Part shown: positions 9,371 through 22,410 of the stretch, one piece after another | How positions within the stretch are numbered: position 1 is the stretch's first letter | How the letters are laid out: every line of letters starts with the position of its first letter | Assembly (NCBI RefSeq): GCF_029227915.1 | Contig: NC_079880.1 | Location: 1,490,001-1,554,000 of the forward strand | DNA from: Hydractinia symbiolongicarpus | Lineage: Eukaryota; Cnidaria; Hydrozoa; Anthoathecata; Hydractiniidae | Reading direction: 5' to 3' | DNA: 64,000 bases | Notes under the pieces: generated by a model | Told to the model about the DNA's origin: nothing | The model's database searches: none | The model's input: only the letters and a program-made list of their open reading frames with translations | Made by a program: the position numbers and the translations under genes

Positions 9371-12060
9371 ACATTCTTGAAAACTACAAGTCTCATGCGT
9401 TTTAGTGGTGAAATAATAATTTAAAAAATCGTTTGGGAAATGAGTTTACTCCCTGGGTACTTTCTTTGTATACTTTTGACTATACGGGCCGAGTCCGGGA
9501 TTTAGGGAAATCGCAGGTTTTCGTTTGCCGGCGATTAAACTGCTTTTAATCAGCGTCTCATCAAAAATGAAAACATTCTTGAAAACTACAAGTCTCATGC
9601 GTTTTAGTGGTGAAATAATAATTTAAAAAATCGTTTGGGAAATGAGTTTACTCCCTGGGTACTTCCTTTGTATACTTTTGACTATACGGGCCGAGTCCAG
9701 AATTTACGGGAAATCGCAGGTTTTCGTTTGCCGTTGATTAAACTTCTTTTATTCAGCGTCTCATCAAAAAATGAAAACATTTTTAAAAACTACAAGTCTC
9801 ATGCGTTTTAGTGGTGAAAAAATAATTTAAAAAATCGTTCGGGAAATGAGTTTACTCCCTGGGTACTTTCTTTGTATACTTTTGACTATACGGGCCGAGT
9901 CCGGGATTTAGGGAAATCGCAGGTTTTCGTTTGCCGGCGATTAAACTGCTTTTTTTCTGCGTCTCATCAAAAATGAAAACATTTTTGAAAACTACAAGTC
10001 TCATGCGTTTTAGTGGTGAAAAAATAATTTAAAAAATCGTTCGGGAAATGAGTTTACTTCCTGGGTACTTTCTTTGTATACTTTTGACTATACGGGCCAA
10101 GCCGGGATTTACGGGAAATCGCGGGTTTTCGTTTGCCGGCGATTAAACTTCTTTTATTCAGCGTCTCATCAAAAATGAAAACATTTTTAAAAACTACAAG
10201 TCTTTTGCGTTTTAGTGATGAAAAAATAATTTAAAAAATCGTTCGGGAAATGAGTTTACTCCCTGGGTACTTTCTTTGCATACTTTTGACTATACGGGCC
10301 AAGCCCGGGATTTACGGGAAATCGCGGATTTTCGTTTGCCGGCGATAAAACTTCTTTTATTCAGTGTCTCATCAAAAATGAAAACATTTTTGAAAACTAC
10401 AAGTCTCATGCGTTTTAGTGGTGAAAAAGTAATTTAAAAAATCGTTCGGGAAATGAGTTTACTCCCTGGGTACTTTCTTTGTATACTTTTGACTATACGG
10501 GCCAAGCCCAGGATTTACGGGAAATCGCGGGTTTTCGTTTGCCGGCGATTAAACTTCTTTTATTCAGCGTCTCATCAAAAATGCAAACATTTTTAAAAAC
10601 TACAAGTCTTATGCGTTTTAGTGGTGAAAAAATAATTTAAAAAATCGTTCTGGAAATGAGTTTACACCCTGGGTACTTTCTTTGTATACTTTTGACTATA
10701 CGGGCAGAGTCCGGGATTTACGGGAAATCGCAGGTTTTCGTTTGCCGGCGATTAAACTGCTTTTATTCAGCGTGTCATCAAATATGAAAACATTTTTGAA
10801 AACTACAAGTCTCATGCGTTTTAGTGGTGAAAAAATAATTTAAAAAATCGTTCGGGAAATGAGTTTACTCCCTGGGTACTTTCTTTGTTTACTTTTGACT
10901 ATACGGGCCGAGTCCGGGATTTAGGGAAATCGCGGGTTTTCGTTTGCCGGCGATTAAACTTCTTTTATTCAGCGTCTCATCAAAAATGAAAACATTTTTA
11001 AAAACTACAAGTCTTATGCGTTTTAGTGATGAAAAAATAATTTAAAAAATCGTTCTGGAAATGAGTTTACTCACAGGGTACTTTCTTTGTATACATTCGA
11101 CTATACGTGCCAAGCCCGGGATTTACGGGAAATCGCGTGTTTTCGTTTGCCGGCGATTAAACTGCTTTTATTCAGCGTCTCATCAAAAATGAAAACATTC
11201 TTGAAAACTACAAGTCTCATGCGTTTTAGTGGTGAAATAATAATTTAAAAAATCGTTTGGGAAATGAGTTTACTCCCTGGGTACTTTCTTTGTATACTTT
11301 TGACGATACGGGCCAAGCCGGGATTTACGGGAAATCGCGGGTTTTCGTTTGCCGGCGATTAAACTTCTTTTATTCAGCGTCTCATCAAAAATGAAAACAT
11401 TTTTAAAAACTACAAGTCTTATGCGTTTTAGTGATGAAAAAATAATTTAAAAAATCGTTCGGGAAATGAGTTTACTCCCTGGGTACTTTCTTTGCATACT
11501 TTTGACTATACGGGCCAAGCCCGGGATTTACGGGAAATCGCGGATTTTCGTTTGCCGCCGATAAAACTTCTTTTATTCAGTGTCTCATCAAAAATGAAAA
11601 CATTTTTGAAAACTACAAGTCTCATGCGTTTTAGTGGTGAAAAAGTAATTTAAAAAATCGTTCGGGAAATGAGTTTACTCCCTGGGTACTTTCTTTGTAT
11701 ACTTTTGACTATACGGGCCAAGCCCAGGATTTACGGGAAATCGCGGGTTTTCGTTTGCCGGCGATTAAACTTCTTTTATTCAGCGTCTCATCAAAAATGA
11801 AAACATTTTTAAAAACTACAAGTCTTATGCGTTTTAGTGGTGAAAAAATAATTTAAAAAATCGTTCTGGAAATGAGTTTACTCCCTGGGTACTTTCTTTG
11901 TATACTTTTGACTATACGGGCCGAGTCCGGGATTTACGGGAAATCGCAGGTTTTCGTTTGCCGGCGATTAAACTGCTTTTATTCAGCGTGTCATCAAAAA
12001 TGAAAACATTTTTGAAAACTACAAGTCTCATGCGTTTTAGTGGTGAAAAAATAATTTAAA
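9371..12060. repeat. Mosaic satellite block with recurring ~1216-bp markers
   Basis: The TTTGCATAC monomer recurs at 9061, 10278 and 11493 (spacing 1217 and 1215, six monomers), and GTGTCATC at 10772 and 11988. The monomers between these markers do not all correspond, so this is a degraded or recombined 6-mer pattern, not a clean HOR. Local oddities are GCCGTTGATT at 9730, ATGCAAAC at 10581 and TCTTTTGCG at about 10202. All three recur in the right arm. Confidence 0.65.
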
Positions 12061-12470
12061 AAATCGTTTGGGAAATGAGTTTACTCCCTGGGTACTTTCT
12101 TTGTATACTTTTGACTATACGGGCCGAGTCCAGAATTTACGGGAAATCGCAGGTTTTCGTTTGCCGGCGATTAAACTTCTTTTATTCAGCGTCTCATCAA
12201 AAAATGAAAACATTTTTAAAAACTACAAGTCTCATGCATTTTAGTGGTGAAAAAATAATTTAAAAAATCGTTCGGGAAATGAGTTTACTCCCTGGGTACT
12301 TTCTTTGTATACTTTTGACTATACGGGCCGAGTCCGGGATTTACGGGAAATCGCAGGTTTTCGTTTGCCGGCGATTAAACTTCTTTTATTCAGCGTCTCA
12401 TCAAAAAATGAAAACATTTTTAAAAACTACAAGTCTCATGCATTTTAGTGGTGAAAAAATAATTTAAAAA
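12061..12470. repeat. Two adjacent near-identical 204-bp monomers
   Basis: Two consecutive units, beginning near 12075 and 12279, share the extra A in ATCAAAAAATG and the ATGCATTTTAGTGG variant, and differ at only a couple of bases. This is a single-monomer duplication. The pair is preserved at 53614 and 53818 in the right arm, so it arose before the large duplication. The right-arm pair has since gained its own changes (TTTACAGGAAAT, TTTTCCGGCG, ATGACAAC). Confidence 0.8.
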
Positions 12471-14100
12471 ATCGTTCGGGAAATGAGTTTACTCCCTGGG
12501 TACTTTCTTTGTATACTTTTGACTATACGGGCCGAGTCCGGAATTTACGGGAAATCGCAGGTTTTCGTTTGCCGGCGATTAAACTGCTTTTTTTCAGCGT
12601 CTCATCAAAAATGAAAACATTTTTGAAAACTACAAGTCTCATGCGTTTTAGTGGTGAAAAAATAATTTAAAAAATCGTTCGGGAAATGAGTTTACTTCCT
12701 GGGTACTTTCTTTGTATACTTTTGACTATACGGGCCAAGCCAGGATTTACGGGAAATCGCAGGTTTTCGTTTGCCGGCGATTAAACTGCTTTTATTCAGC
12801 GTGTCATCAAAAATGAAAACATTTTTGAAAACTACAAGTCTTATGCGTTGTAGTGGTGAAAAAATAATTTAAAAAATCGTTCGGGAAATGAGTTTACTCC
12901 CTGGGTACTTTCTTTGTATACTTTTGACTATACGGGCCGAGTCCGGGATTTAGGGAAATCGCAGGTTTTCGTTTGCCGGCGATTAAACTGCTTTTTTTCA
13001 GCGTCTCATCAAAAATGAAAACATTTTTGAAAACTACAAGTCTTATGCGTTTTAGTGGTGAAAAAAATAATTTAAAAAATCGTTCGGGAAATGAGTTTAC
13101 TTCCTGGGTACTTTCTTTGTATACTTTTGACTATTCGGGCCAAGCCGGGATTTGCGGGAAATCGCGGGTTTTCGTTTGCCGGCGATTAAACTTCTTTTAT
13201 TCAGCGTCTCATCAAAAATGAAAACATTCTTGAAAACTACAAGTCTCATGCGTTTTAGTGGTGAAATAATAATTTAAAAAATCGTTTGGGAAATGAGTTT
13301 ACTCCCTGGGTACTTTCTTTGTATACTTTTGACTATACGGGCCGAGTCCAAGATTTACGGGAAATCGCAGGTTTTCGTTTGCTGGCGATTAAACTTCTTT
13401 TATTCAGCGTCTCATCAAAAAATGAAAACATTTTTAAAAACTACAAGTCTCATGCGTTTTAGTGGTGAAAAAGTGATTTAAAAAATCGTTCGGGAAATGA
13501 GTTTACTCCCTGGGTACTTTCTTTGCATACTTTTGACTATACGGGCCAAGCCCGGGATTTACGGGAAATCGCGGGTTTTCGTTTGCCGGCGAATAAACTT
13601 CTTTTATTCAGCGTCTCATCAAAAATGAAAACATTTTTAAAAACTACAAGTCTTATGCGTTTTAGTGGTGAAAAAATAATTTAAAAAATCGTTTTGGAAA
13701 TGAGTTTACTTCCTGGGTACTTTCTTTGTATACATTCGACTGTACGGGCCAAGCCCGGGATTTACGGGAAATCGCGGGATTTCGTTTGCCGGCGATTAAA
13801 CCACTTTCATTAAGCGTCTCATCAAAAATGAAAACATTTTTGAAAACTGCAAGTCTCATGCGTTTTAGTGGTGAAAAGATAATTTGAAAAATCGTTTTGG
13901 AAATGAATTTACTCACAGGGTACTTTCTTTGTATATATTCGAGTATACGGGCCAAGCCCGGGATTTACGGGAAATCGCGGGTTTTCGTTTGCCGGCGATT
14001 AAACCACTTTCATTAAGCGTCTCATCAAAAATGAAAACATTTCTGAAAACTACAAGTCTCATGCGTTTTAGTGGTGAAAAAATAATTTAAAAAATCGTTC
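12471..14100. repeat. Mosaic monomers leading into the 6-mer HOR
   Basis: About eight monomers of mixed type. Markers include a GCGTTGTAGTGG unit near 12846, a GATTTGCGGG unit near 13151, a TTTGCTGGCGATT unit near 13378, and the ACTGTACGGG and TATATTCGAGTATAC units between 13739 and 13947. The part from about 13293 to 14090 has one further copy at 21608-22405 (offset 8315) and another at 55035-55830 (offset 41742). Confidence 0.75.
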
Positions 14101-17100
14101 GGGAAATGAGTTTACTCCCTGGGTACTTTCTTTGTATACTTTTCACTATACGGCCGAGTCCGGAATTTACGGGAAATCGCAGGTTTCGTTTGCCGGCGAT
14201 TAAACTTCTTTTATTCAGCGTCTCATCAAAATTGAAAACATTTTTGAAAACTACATGTCTCATGCGTTTTAGTGGTGAAAAAATAATTTAAAAAATCGTT
14301 CGAGAAATGAGCTAACTCCCTGGGTACTTTCTTTGTATACTTTTGACTATGCGGGCCGAGTCCGGGGTTTACGGGAAATGGCGGGTTTTCGTTTGCCGGC
14401 GATTAAACCTCTTTTATTCAGCGTCTCATCAAAAATAAAAACATTTTTGAAAACTACAAGTCTTAAGCGTTTTAGTGGTGAAAAGATAATTGAAAAAATC
14501 GTTTTGGAAATGAGTTTACTCACCGGGTACTTTCTTTGTATACATTCGACTATACGGCCCAAGCCCTGGATTTACGGGAAATCGCGGGTTTTCGTTTGCC
14601 GGCGATTAAACTATCTTTTATTCAGCGTCTCATCAAAAATGAAAACATTTTTGAAAACTACAAGTCTTATGCGTTTTAGTGGTGAAAAGATAATTTAAAA
14701 AAACGTTTTGGAAATGAGTTTACTCACTGGGTACTTTCTTTGTATACTTTTGACTATACGGGCCAAGCCGGGATTAACGGGAAATCGCAGGTTTTCGTTT
14801 GCCGGCGATTAAACTGCTTTTATTCAGCGTCTCATCAAAAATGAAAACATTCTTGAAAACTACAAGTCTCATGCGTTTTAGTGTTGTAATAATAATTTAA
14901 AAAATCGTTTGTGAAATGAGTTTACTCCCTGGGTACTTTTTTTGTATACTTTTGACTATACGGGCCGAGTCCAGGATTTACTGGAAATCGCAGGTTTTCG
15001 TTTGCCGGCGATTAAACTTCTTTTATTCAGCGTCTCATCAAGAATGAAAACATTTTTGAAAACTACAAGTCTCATGCGTTTTAGTGGTGAAAAAATAATT
15101 TAAAAAATCGTTCGGGAAATGAGTTTACTCCCTGGGTACTTTCTTTGTATACTTTTCACTATACGGGCCGAGTCCGGAATTTACGGGAAATCGCAGGTTT
15201 CGTTTGCCGGCGATTAAACTTCTTTTATTCAGCGTCTCATCAAAATTGAAAACATTTTTGAAAACTACAAGTCTCATGCGTTTTAGTGGTGAAAAAATAA
15301 TTTAAAAAATCGTTCGGGAAATGAGCTAACTCCCTGGGTACTTTCTTTGTATACTTTTGACTATGCGGGCCGAGTCCGGGGTTTACGGGAAATGGCGGGT
15401 TTTCGTTTGCCGGCGATTAAACCTCTTTTATTCAGCGTCTCATCAAAAATAAAAACATTTTTGAAAACTACAAGTCTCAAGCGTTTTAGTGGTGAAAAGA
15501 TAATTGAAAAAATCGTTTTGGAAATGAGTTTACTCACCGGGTACTTTCTTTGTATACATTCGACTATACGGCCTAAGCCCTGGATTTACGGGAAATCGCG
15601 GGTTTTCGTTTGCCGGCGATTGAACTATCTTTTATTCAGCGTCTCATCAAAAATGAAAACATTTTTGAAAACTACAAGTCTTATGCGTTTTAGTGGTGAA
15701 AAGATAATTTAAAAAATCGTTTTGGAAATGAGTTTACTCCCTGGGTACTTTCTTTGTATACTTTTGACTATACGGGCCGAGTCCAGGATTTACTGGAAAT
15801 CGCAGGTTTTCGTTTGCCGGCGATTAAACTTCTTTTATTCAGCGTCTCATCAAGAATGAAAACATTTTTAAAAACTACAAGTCTCATGCGTTTTAGTGGT
15901 GAAAAAATAATTAAAAAAATCGTTCGGGAAATGAGTTTACTCCCTGGGTACTTTCTTTGTATACTTTTGACTATACGGGCCAAGCCGGGATTTACGGAAA
16001 ATCGCGGGTTTTCGTTTGCCGGCGATTAAACTTCTTTTATTCAGCGTCTCATCAAAAATGAAAACATTCTTGAAAACTACAAGTCTCATGCGTTTTAGTG
16101 GTGTAATAATAATTTAAAAAATCGTTTGTGAAATGAGTTTACTCCCTGGGTACTTTCTTTGTATACTTTTGACTATACGGGCCGAGTCCAGGATTTACTG
16201 GAAATCGCAGGTTTTCGTTTGCCGGCGATTAAACTTCTTTTATTCAGCGTCTCATCAAGAATGAAAACATTTTTGAAAACTACAAGTCTCATGCGTTTTA
16301 GTGGTGAAAAAATAATTTAAAAAATCGTTCGGGAAATGAGTTTACTCCCTGGGTACTTTCTTTGTATACTTTTCACTATACGGGCCGAGTCCGGAATTTA
16401 CGGGAGATCGCAGGTTTCGTTTGCCGGCGATTAAACTTCTTTTATTCAGCGTCTCATCAAAATTGAAAACATTTTTGAAAACTACAAGTCTCATGCGTTT
16501 TAGTGGTGAAAAAATAATTTAAAAAATCGTTCGGGAAATGAGCTAACTCCCTGGGTACTTTCTTTGTATACTTTTGACTATGCGGGCCGAGTCCGGGATT
16601 TACGGGAAATGGCGGGTTTTCGTTTGCCGGCGATTAAACCTCTTTTATTCAGCGTATCATCAAAAATAAAAACATTTTTGAAAACTTCAAGTCTCAAGCG
16701 TTTTAGTGGTGAAAAGATAATTGAAAAAATCGTTTTGGAAATGAGTTTACTCACCGGGTACTTTCTTTGTATACATTCGACTATACGGCCTAAGCCCTGG
16801 ATTTACGGGAAATCGCGGGTTTTCGTTTGCCGGCGATTAAACTATCTTTTATTCAGCGTCTCATCAAAAATGAAAACATTTTTGAAAACTACAAGTCTTA
16901 TGCGTTTTAGTGGTGAAAAGATAATTTAAAAAATCGTTTTGGAAATGAGTTTACTCCCTGGGTACTTTCTTTGTATACTTTTGACTATACGGGCCGAGTC
17001 CAGGATTTACTGGAAATCGCAGGTTTTCGTTTGCCGGCGATTAAACTTCTTTTATTCAGCGTCTCATCAAGAATGAAAACATTTTTAAAAACTACAAGTC

Positions 17101-18480
17101 TCATGCGTTTTAGTGGTGAAAAAATAATTAAAAAAATCGTTCGGGAAATGAGTTTACTCCCTGGTTACTTTCTTTGTATACTTTTGACTATACGGGCCAA
17201 GCCGGGATTTACGGAAAATCGCGGGTTTTCGTTTGCCGGCGATTAAACTTCTTTTATTCAGCGTCTCATCAAAAATGAAAACATTCTTGAAAACTACAAG
17301 TCTCATGCGTTTTAGTGGTGTAATAATAATTTAAAAAATCGTTTGTGAAATGAGTTTACTCCCTGGGTACTTTCTTTGTATACTTTTGACTATACGGGCC
17401 GAGTCCAGGATTTACTGGAAATCGCAGGTTTTCGTTTGCCGGCGATTAAACTTCTTTTATTCAGCGTCTCATCAAGAATGAAAACATTTTTGAAAACTAC
17501 AAGTCTCATGCGTTTTAGTGGTGAAAAAATAATTTAAAAAATCGTTCGGGAAATGAGTTTACTCCCTGGGTACTTTCTTTGTATACTTTTCACTATACGG
17601 GCCGAGTCCGGAATTTACGGGAAATCGCAGGTTTCGTTTGCCGGCGATTAAACTTCTTTTATTCAGCGTCTCATCAAAATTGAAAACATTTTTGAAAACT
17701 ACAAGTCTCATGCGTTTTAGTGGTGAAAAAATAATTTAAAAAATCGTTCGGGAAATGAGCTAACTCCCTGGGTACTTTCTTTGTATACTTTTGACTATGC
17801 GGGCCGAGTCCGGGGTTTACGGGAAATGGCGGGTTTTCGTTTGCCGGCGATTAAACCTCTTTTATTCAGCGTCTCATCAAAAATAAAAACATTTTTGAAA
17901 ACTACAAGTCTCAAGCGTTTTAGTGGTGAAAAGATAATTGAAAAAATCGTTTTGGAAATCAGTTTACTCACCGGGTACTTTCTTTGTATACATTCGACTA
18001 TACGGCCTAAGCCCTGGATTTACGGGAAATCGCGGGTTTTCGTTTGCCGGCGATTAAACTATCTTTTATTCAGCGTCTCATCAAAAATGAAAACATTTTT
18101 GAAAACTACAAGTCTTATGCGTTTTAGTGGTGAAAAGATAATTTAAAAAATCGTTTTGGAAATGAGTTTACTCCCTGGGTACTTTCTTTGTATACTTTTG
18201 ACTATACGGGCCGAGTCCAGGATTTACTGGAAATCGCAGGTTTTCGTTTGCCGGCGATTAAACTTCTTTTATTCAGCGTCTCATCAAGAATGAAAACATT
18301 TTTAAAAACTACAAGTCTCATGCGTTTTAGTGGTGAAAAAATAATTAAAAAAATCGTTCGGGAAATGAGTTTACTCCCTGGGTACTTTCTTTGTATACTT
18401 TTGACTATACGGGCCAAGCCGGGATTTACGGAAAATCGCGGGTTTTCGTTTGCCGGCGATTAAACTTCTTTTATTCAGCG
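14100..18480. repeat. 6-monomer HOR (1217 bp), four copies, the first one monomer short
   Basis: The private marker GAGCTAACTCCC occurs at 14309, 15323, 16540 and 17757, giving intervals of 1014, 1217 and 1217 bp. Each unit also holds a TTTTCACTATAC monomer, a GACTATGCGGGCC monomer, an AAGCGTTTTAGTGG monomer with GATAATTGAAAAAATCG, a CCTAAGCCCTGG (or CCCAAGCCCTGG) monomer with AAACTATCTTTT, and two ATTTACTGGAAAT monomers. The first interval lacks one monomer. The copies are nearly identical, with only scattered differences. Confidence 0.9.
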
Positions 18481-19800
18481 TCTCATCAAAAATGAAAACA
18501 TTTTTAAAAACTACAAGTCTTATGCGTTTTAGTGTTGAAAAAATAATTTAAAAAATTGTTCTGGAAATGAGTTTACTCACAGGGTACTTTCTTTGTATAC
18601 ATTCGACTATACGGGCGGAGTCCGGGGTTTACGGGAAATCGCAGGTTTTCGTTTGCCGGCGATTAAACCTCTTTTATTCAGCGTCTCATCAAAAATGAAA
18701 ACATTTTTGAAAACTACAAGTCTCAAGCGTTTTAGTGGTGAGAAGATAATTGAAAAAATCGTTTTGGAAATGAGTTTACTCACCGGGTACTTTCTTTGTA
18801 TACATTCAACTATACGGCCCAAGCCCGGGATTTACGGGAAATCGCGGGTTTTCGTTTGCCGGCGATTAAACTTCTTTTATTCAGCGTCTCATCAAAAATG
18901 AAAACATTTTTAAAAACTACAAGTCTTATGCGTTTTAGTGGTGAAAAGATAATTTAAAAAATCGTTTTGGAAATGAGTTTACTCACTGGGTACTTTCTTT
19001 GTATACTTTTGACTATACGGGCCGAGTCCAGGATTTACTGGAAATCACAGGTTTTCGTTTGCCGGCGATTAAACTTCTTTTATTCAGCGTCTCATCAAGA
19101 ATGAAAACATTTTTAAAAACTACAAGTCTCATGCGTTTTAGTGGTGAAAAAATAATTAAAAAAATCGTTCGGGAAATGAGTTTACTCCCTGGGTACTTTC
19201 TTTGTATGCTTTTCACTATACGGGCCAAGCCGGGATTTACGGAAAATCGCGGGTTTTCGTTTGCTGGCGATTAAACTTCTTTTATTCAGCGTCTCATCAA
19301 AAATGAAAACATTTTTAAAAACTACAAGTCTTATGCGTTTTAGTGGTGAAAAAATAATTTAAAAAATTGTTCTGGAAATGAGTTTACTCACAGGGTACTT
19401 TCTTTGTATACATTCGACTATACGGGCGGAGTCCGGGGTTTACGGGAAATCGCAGGTTTTCGTTTGCCGGCGATTAAACCTCTTTTATTCAGCGTCTCAT
19501 CAAAAATGAAAACATTTTTGAAAACTACAAGTCTCAAGCGTTTTAGTGGTGAAAAGATAATTGAAAAAATCGTTTTGGAAATGAGTTTACTCACCGGGTA
19601 CTTTCTTTGTATACATTCAACTATACGGCCCAAGCCCGGGATTTACGGGAAATCGCGGGTTTTCGTTTGCCGGCGATTAAACTTCTTTTATTCAGCGTCT
19701 CATCAAAAATGAAAACATTTTTAAAAACTACAAGTCTTATGCGTTTTAGTGGTGAAAAGATAATTTAAAAAATCGTTTTGGAAATGAGTTTACTCACTGG
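18160..19800. repeat. 4-monomer HOR, two copies of ~811 bp
   Basis: The GGGCGGAGTCCGGGG monomer occurs near 18614 and 19425, and the CATTCAACTATACGGCCC monomer near 18803 and 19614, both 811 bp apart. The preceding ATTTACTGGAAAT and GGATTTACGGAAAATCG monomers recur with them. The right arm carries two GGGCGGAGTCCGGGG units, but about 1954 bp apart (60.15 and 62.1 kb), so this block has been remodelled since the large duplication. Confidence 0.8.
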
Positions 19801-20720
19801 GTACTTTCTTTGTATACTTTTGACTATACGGGCCAAGCCGGGATTTACGGGAAATCGCAGGTTTTCGTTTGCCGGCGATTAAACTGCTTTTATTCAGCGT
19901 CTCATCAAAAATGAAAACATTCTTGAAAACTACAAGTCTCGTGCGTTTTAGTGGTGCAATAATAATTTAAAAAATCGTTTGTGAAATGAGTTTACTCCCT
20001 GGGTACTTTCTTTGTATACTTTTGACTATACGGGCCGAGTCCAGGATTTACGGGAAATCGCAGGTTTTCGTTTGCCGGCGATTAAACTTCTTTTATTCAG
20101 CGTCTCATCAAGAGTGAAAACTTTTTTGAAAACTACAAGTCTCATGCGTTTTAGTGGTGAAAAAATAATTTAAAAAATCGTTCGGGAAATGAGTTTACTT
20201 CCTGGGTACTTTCTTTGTATACTTTTGACTATACGGGCCAAGCCGGGATTTACGGAAAATCGCGGGTTTTCGTTTGCCGGCGATTAAACTTCTTTTATTC
20301 AGCGTCTCATCAAAAATGAAAACATTTTTAAAAACTACAAGTCTTATGCGTTTTAGTGGTGAAAAAATAATTTAAAAAATCGTTCTGGAAATGAGTTTAC
20401 TCACAGGGTACTTTCTTTGTATACATTCGACTATACGGGCCAAGCCCGGGATTTACGGGAAATCGCAGGTTTTCGTTTGCCGGCGAATAAACTTCTTTTA
20501 TTCAGCGTCTCATCAAAAATGAAAACATTCTTGAAAACTACAAGTCTCATGCATTTTAGTGGTGAAATAATAATTTAAAAAATCGTTTGGGAAATGAGTT
20601 TACTCCCTGGGTACTTTCTTTGTATACTTTTGACTATACGGGCCGAGTCCAGGATTTACGGGAAATCGCAGGTTTTCGTTTGCCGGCGATTAAACTTCTT
20701 TTATTCACCGTCTCATGAAA
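19800..20720. repeat. Mosaic satellite monomers
   Basis: Ordinary monomers with CTCGTGCGTTTTAGTGGTG, TCATCAAGAGTG and ATGCATTTTAGTGG markers. They match 62.48-63.38 kb in the right arm at an offset of about 42.68 kb, with few differences. Confidence 0.7.
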
Positions 20721-21600
20721 AATGAAAACATTTTTAAAAACTACTAGTCTCATGCGTTTTAGTGTTGAAAAAATAATTTAAAAAATCGTTCGGGAAATGA
20801 GTTTACTCCCTGGGTACTTTCTTTGTATACTTTTGTTTATACGGGACGAGTCCAGGGTTTACGGGAAATGGCGGGTTTTCGTTTGCTGGCGATTAAACTT
20901 CTTTTATTCAGCGTCTCATTAAAAATGAAAACATTTTTAAAAACTACAGGTCTCATGGGCTTTAGTGGTGAAATAATAATTTATAAAATCGATCGGGAAA
21001 TGAGTTTACACCTTGGCTACTTTCTTATTATACTTTTGACTATACGGGCCGAGTCCGAGATTTACGGGAAATTGCAGGATTTCGTCTGCCGGCGATTAAA
21101 CTTCTTTCATTCAGCGTCTCATCAAAAATGAAAACATTTTTGAAAACTACAAGTCTCATGCGTTTTAGTGGTGAAAATATAATTTAAAAAATCGTTCGGG
21201 AAATGACTTTACTCCCTGGGTACTTTCTTTGTATACTTTTGACTATACGGGCCGAGTCCGGGATTTACGGGAAGTCGCGGGTTTTCGTTTGCCGGCGATT
21301 AAACTTCTTTTATTCAGCGTCTCATCAAAAATGAAAACATTTTTAAAAACTACAAGTCTCATGGGCTTTAGTGGTGAAATAATAATTTAAAAAATCGTTC
21401 GGGAATGAGTTTACACCCTGGATACTTTCTTTGTATACTTTTGACTATACGGGCCGAGTCCGGGATTTACGGGAAATCGCAGGTTTTCGTTTGCTGGCGA
21501 TTAAACTTCTTTCATTCAGCGTTTCATCAAAAATAAAAACATTTTTGAAAACTACAAGTCTCATGCGTCTTAGTGGTGAAAAAATAATTTAAAAAATCGT
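20720..21600. repeat. Divergent monomer cluster, left copy
   Basis: These are among the least typical monomers in the window. They carry ACTACTAGTCTC, CTTTTGTTTATACGGGACG, ACAGGTCTCATGGGC, AAATCGATCGGG, ACACCTTGGCTACTTTC, TTATTATAC, GACTTTACTCCC and GATTTCGTCTGCC, several in the same unit. More private changes per monomer suggest that the cluster escaped recent homogenisation. It is repeated at the right edge of the window from about 63380. Confidence 0.75.
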
Positions 21601-22410
21601 TCGGGAAATGAGTTTACTCCCTGGGTACTTTCTTTGTATACTTTTGAGTATACGGGCCGAGTCCGGGATTTACGGGAAATCTGGGGTTTTCGTTTGCCGG
21701 CGATTAAACTGCTTTTATTCAGCGTCTCATCAAAAAATGAAAACATTTTTAAAAACTACAAGTCTCATGCGTTTTAGTGGTGAAAAAGTGATTTAAAAAA
21801 TCGTTCGGGAAATGAGTTTACTCCCTGGGTACTTTCTTTGCATACTTTTGACTATACGGGCCAAGCCCGGGATTTACGGGAAATCGCGGGTTTTCGTTTG
21901 CCGGCGATTAAACTTCTTTTATTCAGCGTCTCATCAAAAATGAAAACATTTTTAAAAACTACAAGTCTTATGCGTTTTAGTGGTGAAAAAATTATTTAAA
22001 AAATCGTTTTGGAAATGAGTTTACGCCCTGGGTACTTTCTTTGTATACATTCGACTGTACGGGCCAAGCCCGGGATTTACGGGAAATCGCGGGATTTCGT
22101 TTGCCGGCGATTAAACCACTTTCATTAAGCGTCTCATCAAAAAAGAAAACATTTTTGAAAACTGCAAGTCTCATGCGTTTTAGTGTTGAAAAGATAATTT
22201 GAAAAATCGTTTTGGAAATGAGTTTACTCACAGGGTACTTTCTTTGTATATATTCGAGTACACGGGCCAAGCCCGGGATTTACGGGAAATCGCGGGTTTT
22301 CGTTTGCCGGCGATTAAACTGCTTTTATTCAGCGTCTCATCAAAATTGAAAACATTTTTGAAAACTACAAGTCTCATGCGTTTTAGTGGTGAAAAAATAA
22401 TTTAAAAAAT
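21600..22410. repeat. Third copy of the 13.3-14.1 kb segment
   Basis: It matches 13293-14090 at an offset of 8315 bp. ACTGTACGGG falls near 13739 and 22054, and the TATATTCGAGTA unit is also shared. Small differences include GTTTACGCCC for GTTTACTTCC and ATCAAAAAAGAAAAC for ATCAAAAATGAAAAC. After about 22410 the sequence continues into monomers like those at 19.6-20.0 kb, so this is a recombination junction between two left-arm segments. Confidence 0.75.

Larger units (their letters stand above)
2800..21320. repeat. Left arm of a very large intra-array duplication
   Basis: Ordered private markers pair this segment with 37.25-64.0 kb: 3554 with 38005, 6424 with 45938, 10581 with 52526, 12075 with 53614, 14309 with 56051, 17757 with 59499, and the divergent cluster at 20.82 kb with 63.50 kb. 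The order is kept throughout. Sequence left of 2.8 kb uses the same monomers but is arranged differently from its right-arm relatives. Confidence 0.8.

Noticed and set aside
13662-13955. Minus-strand open frames of 71-97 codons (also 14347-14562, 18202-18417, 55404-55697 and others)
   Set aside because: They are antisense readings of the same satellite units and exist only where a few variants remove stops. The repeats around them close the frame.
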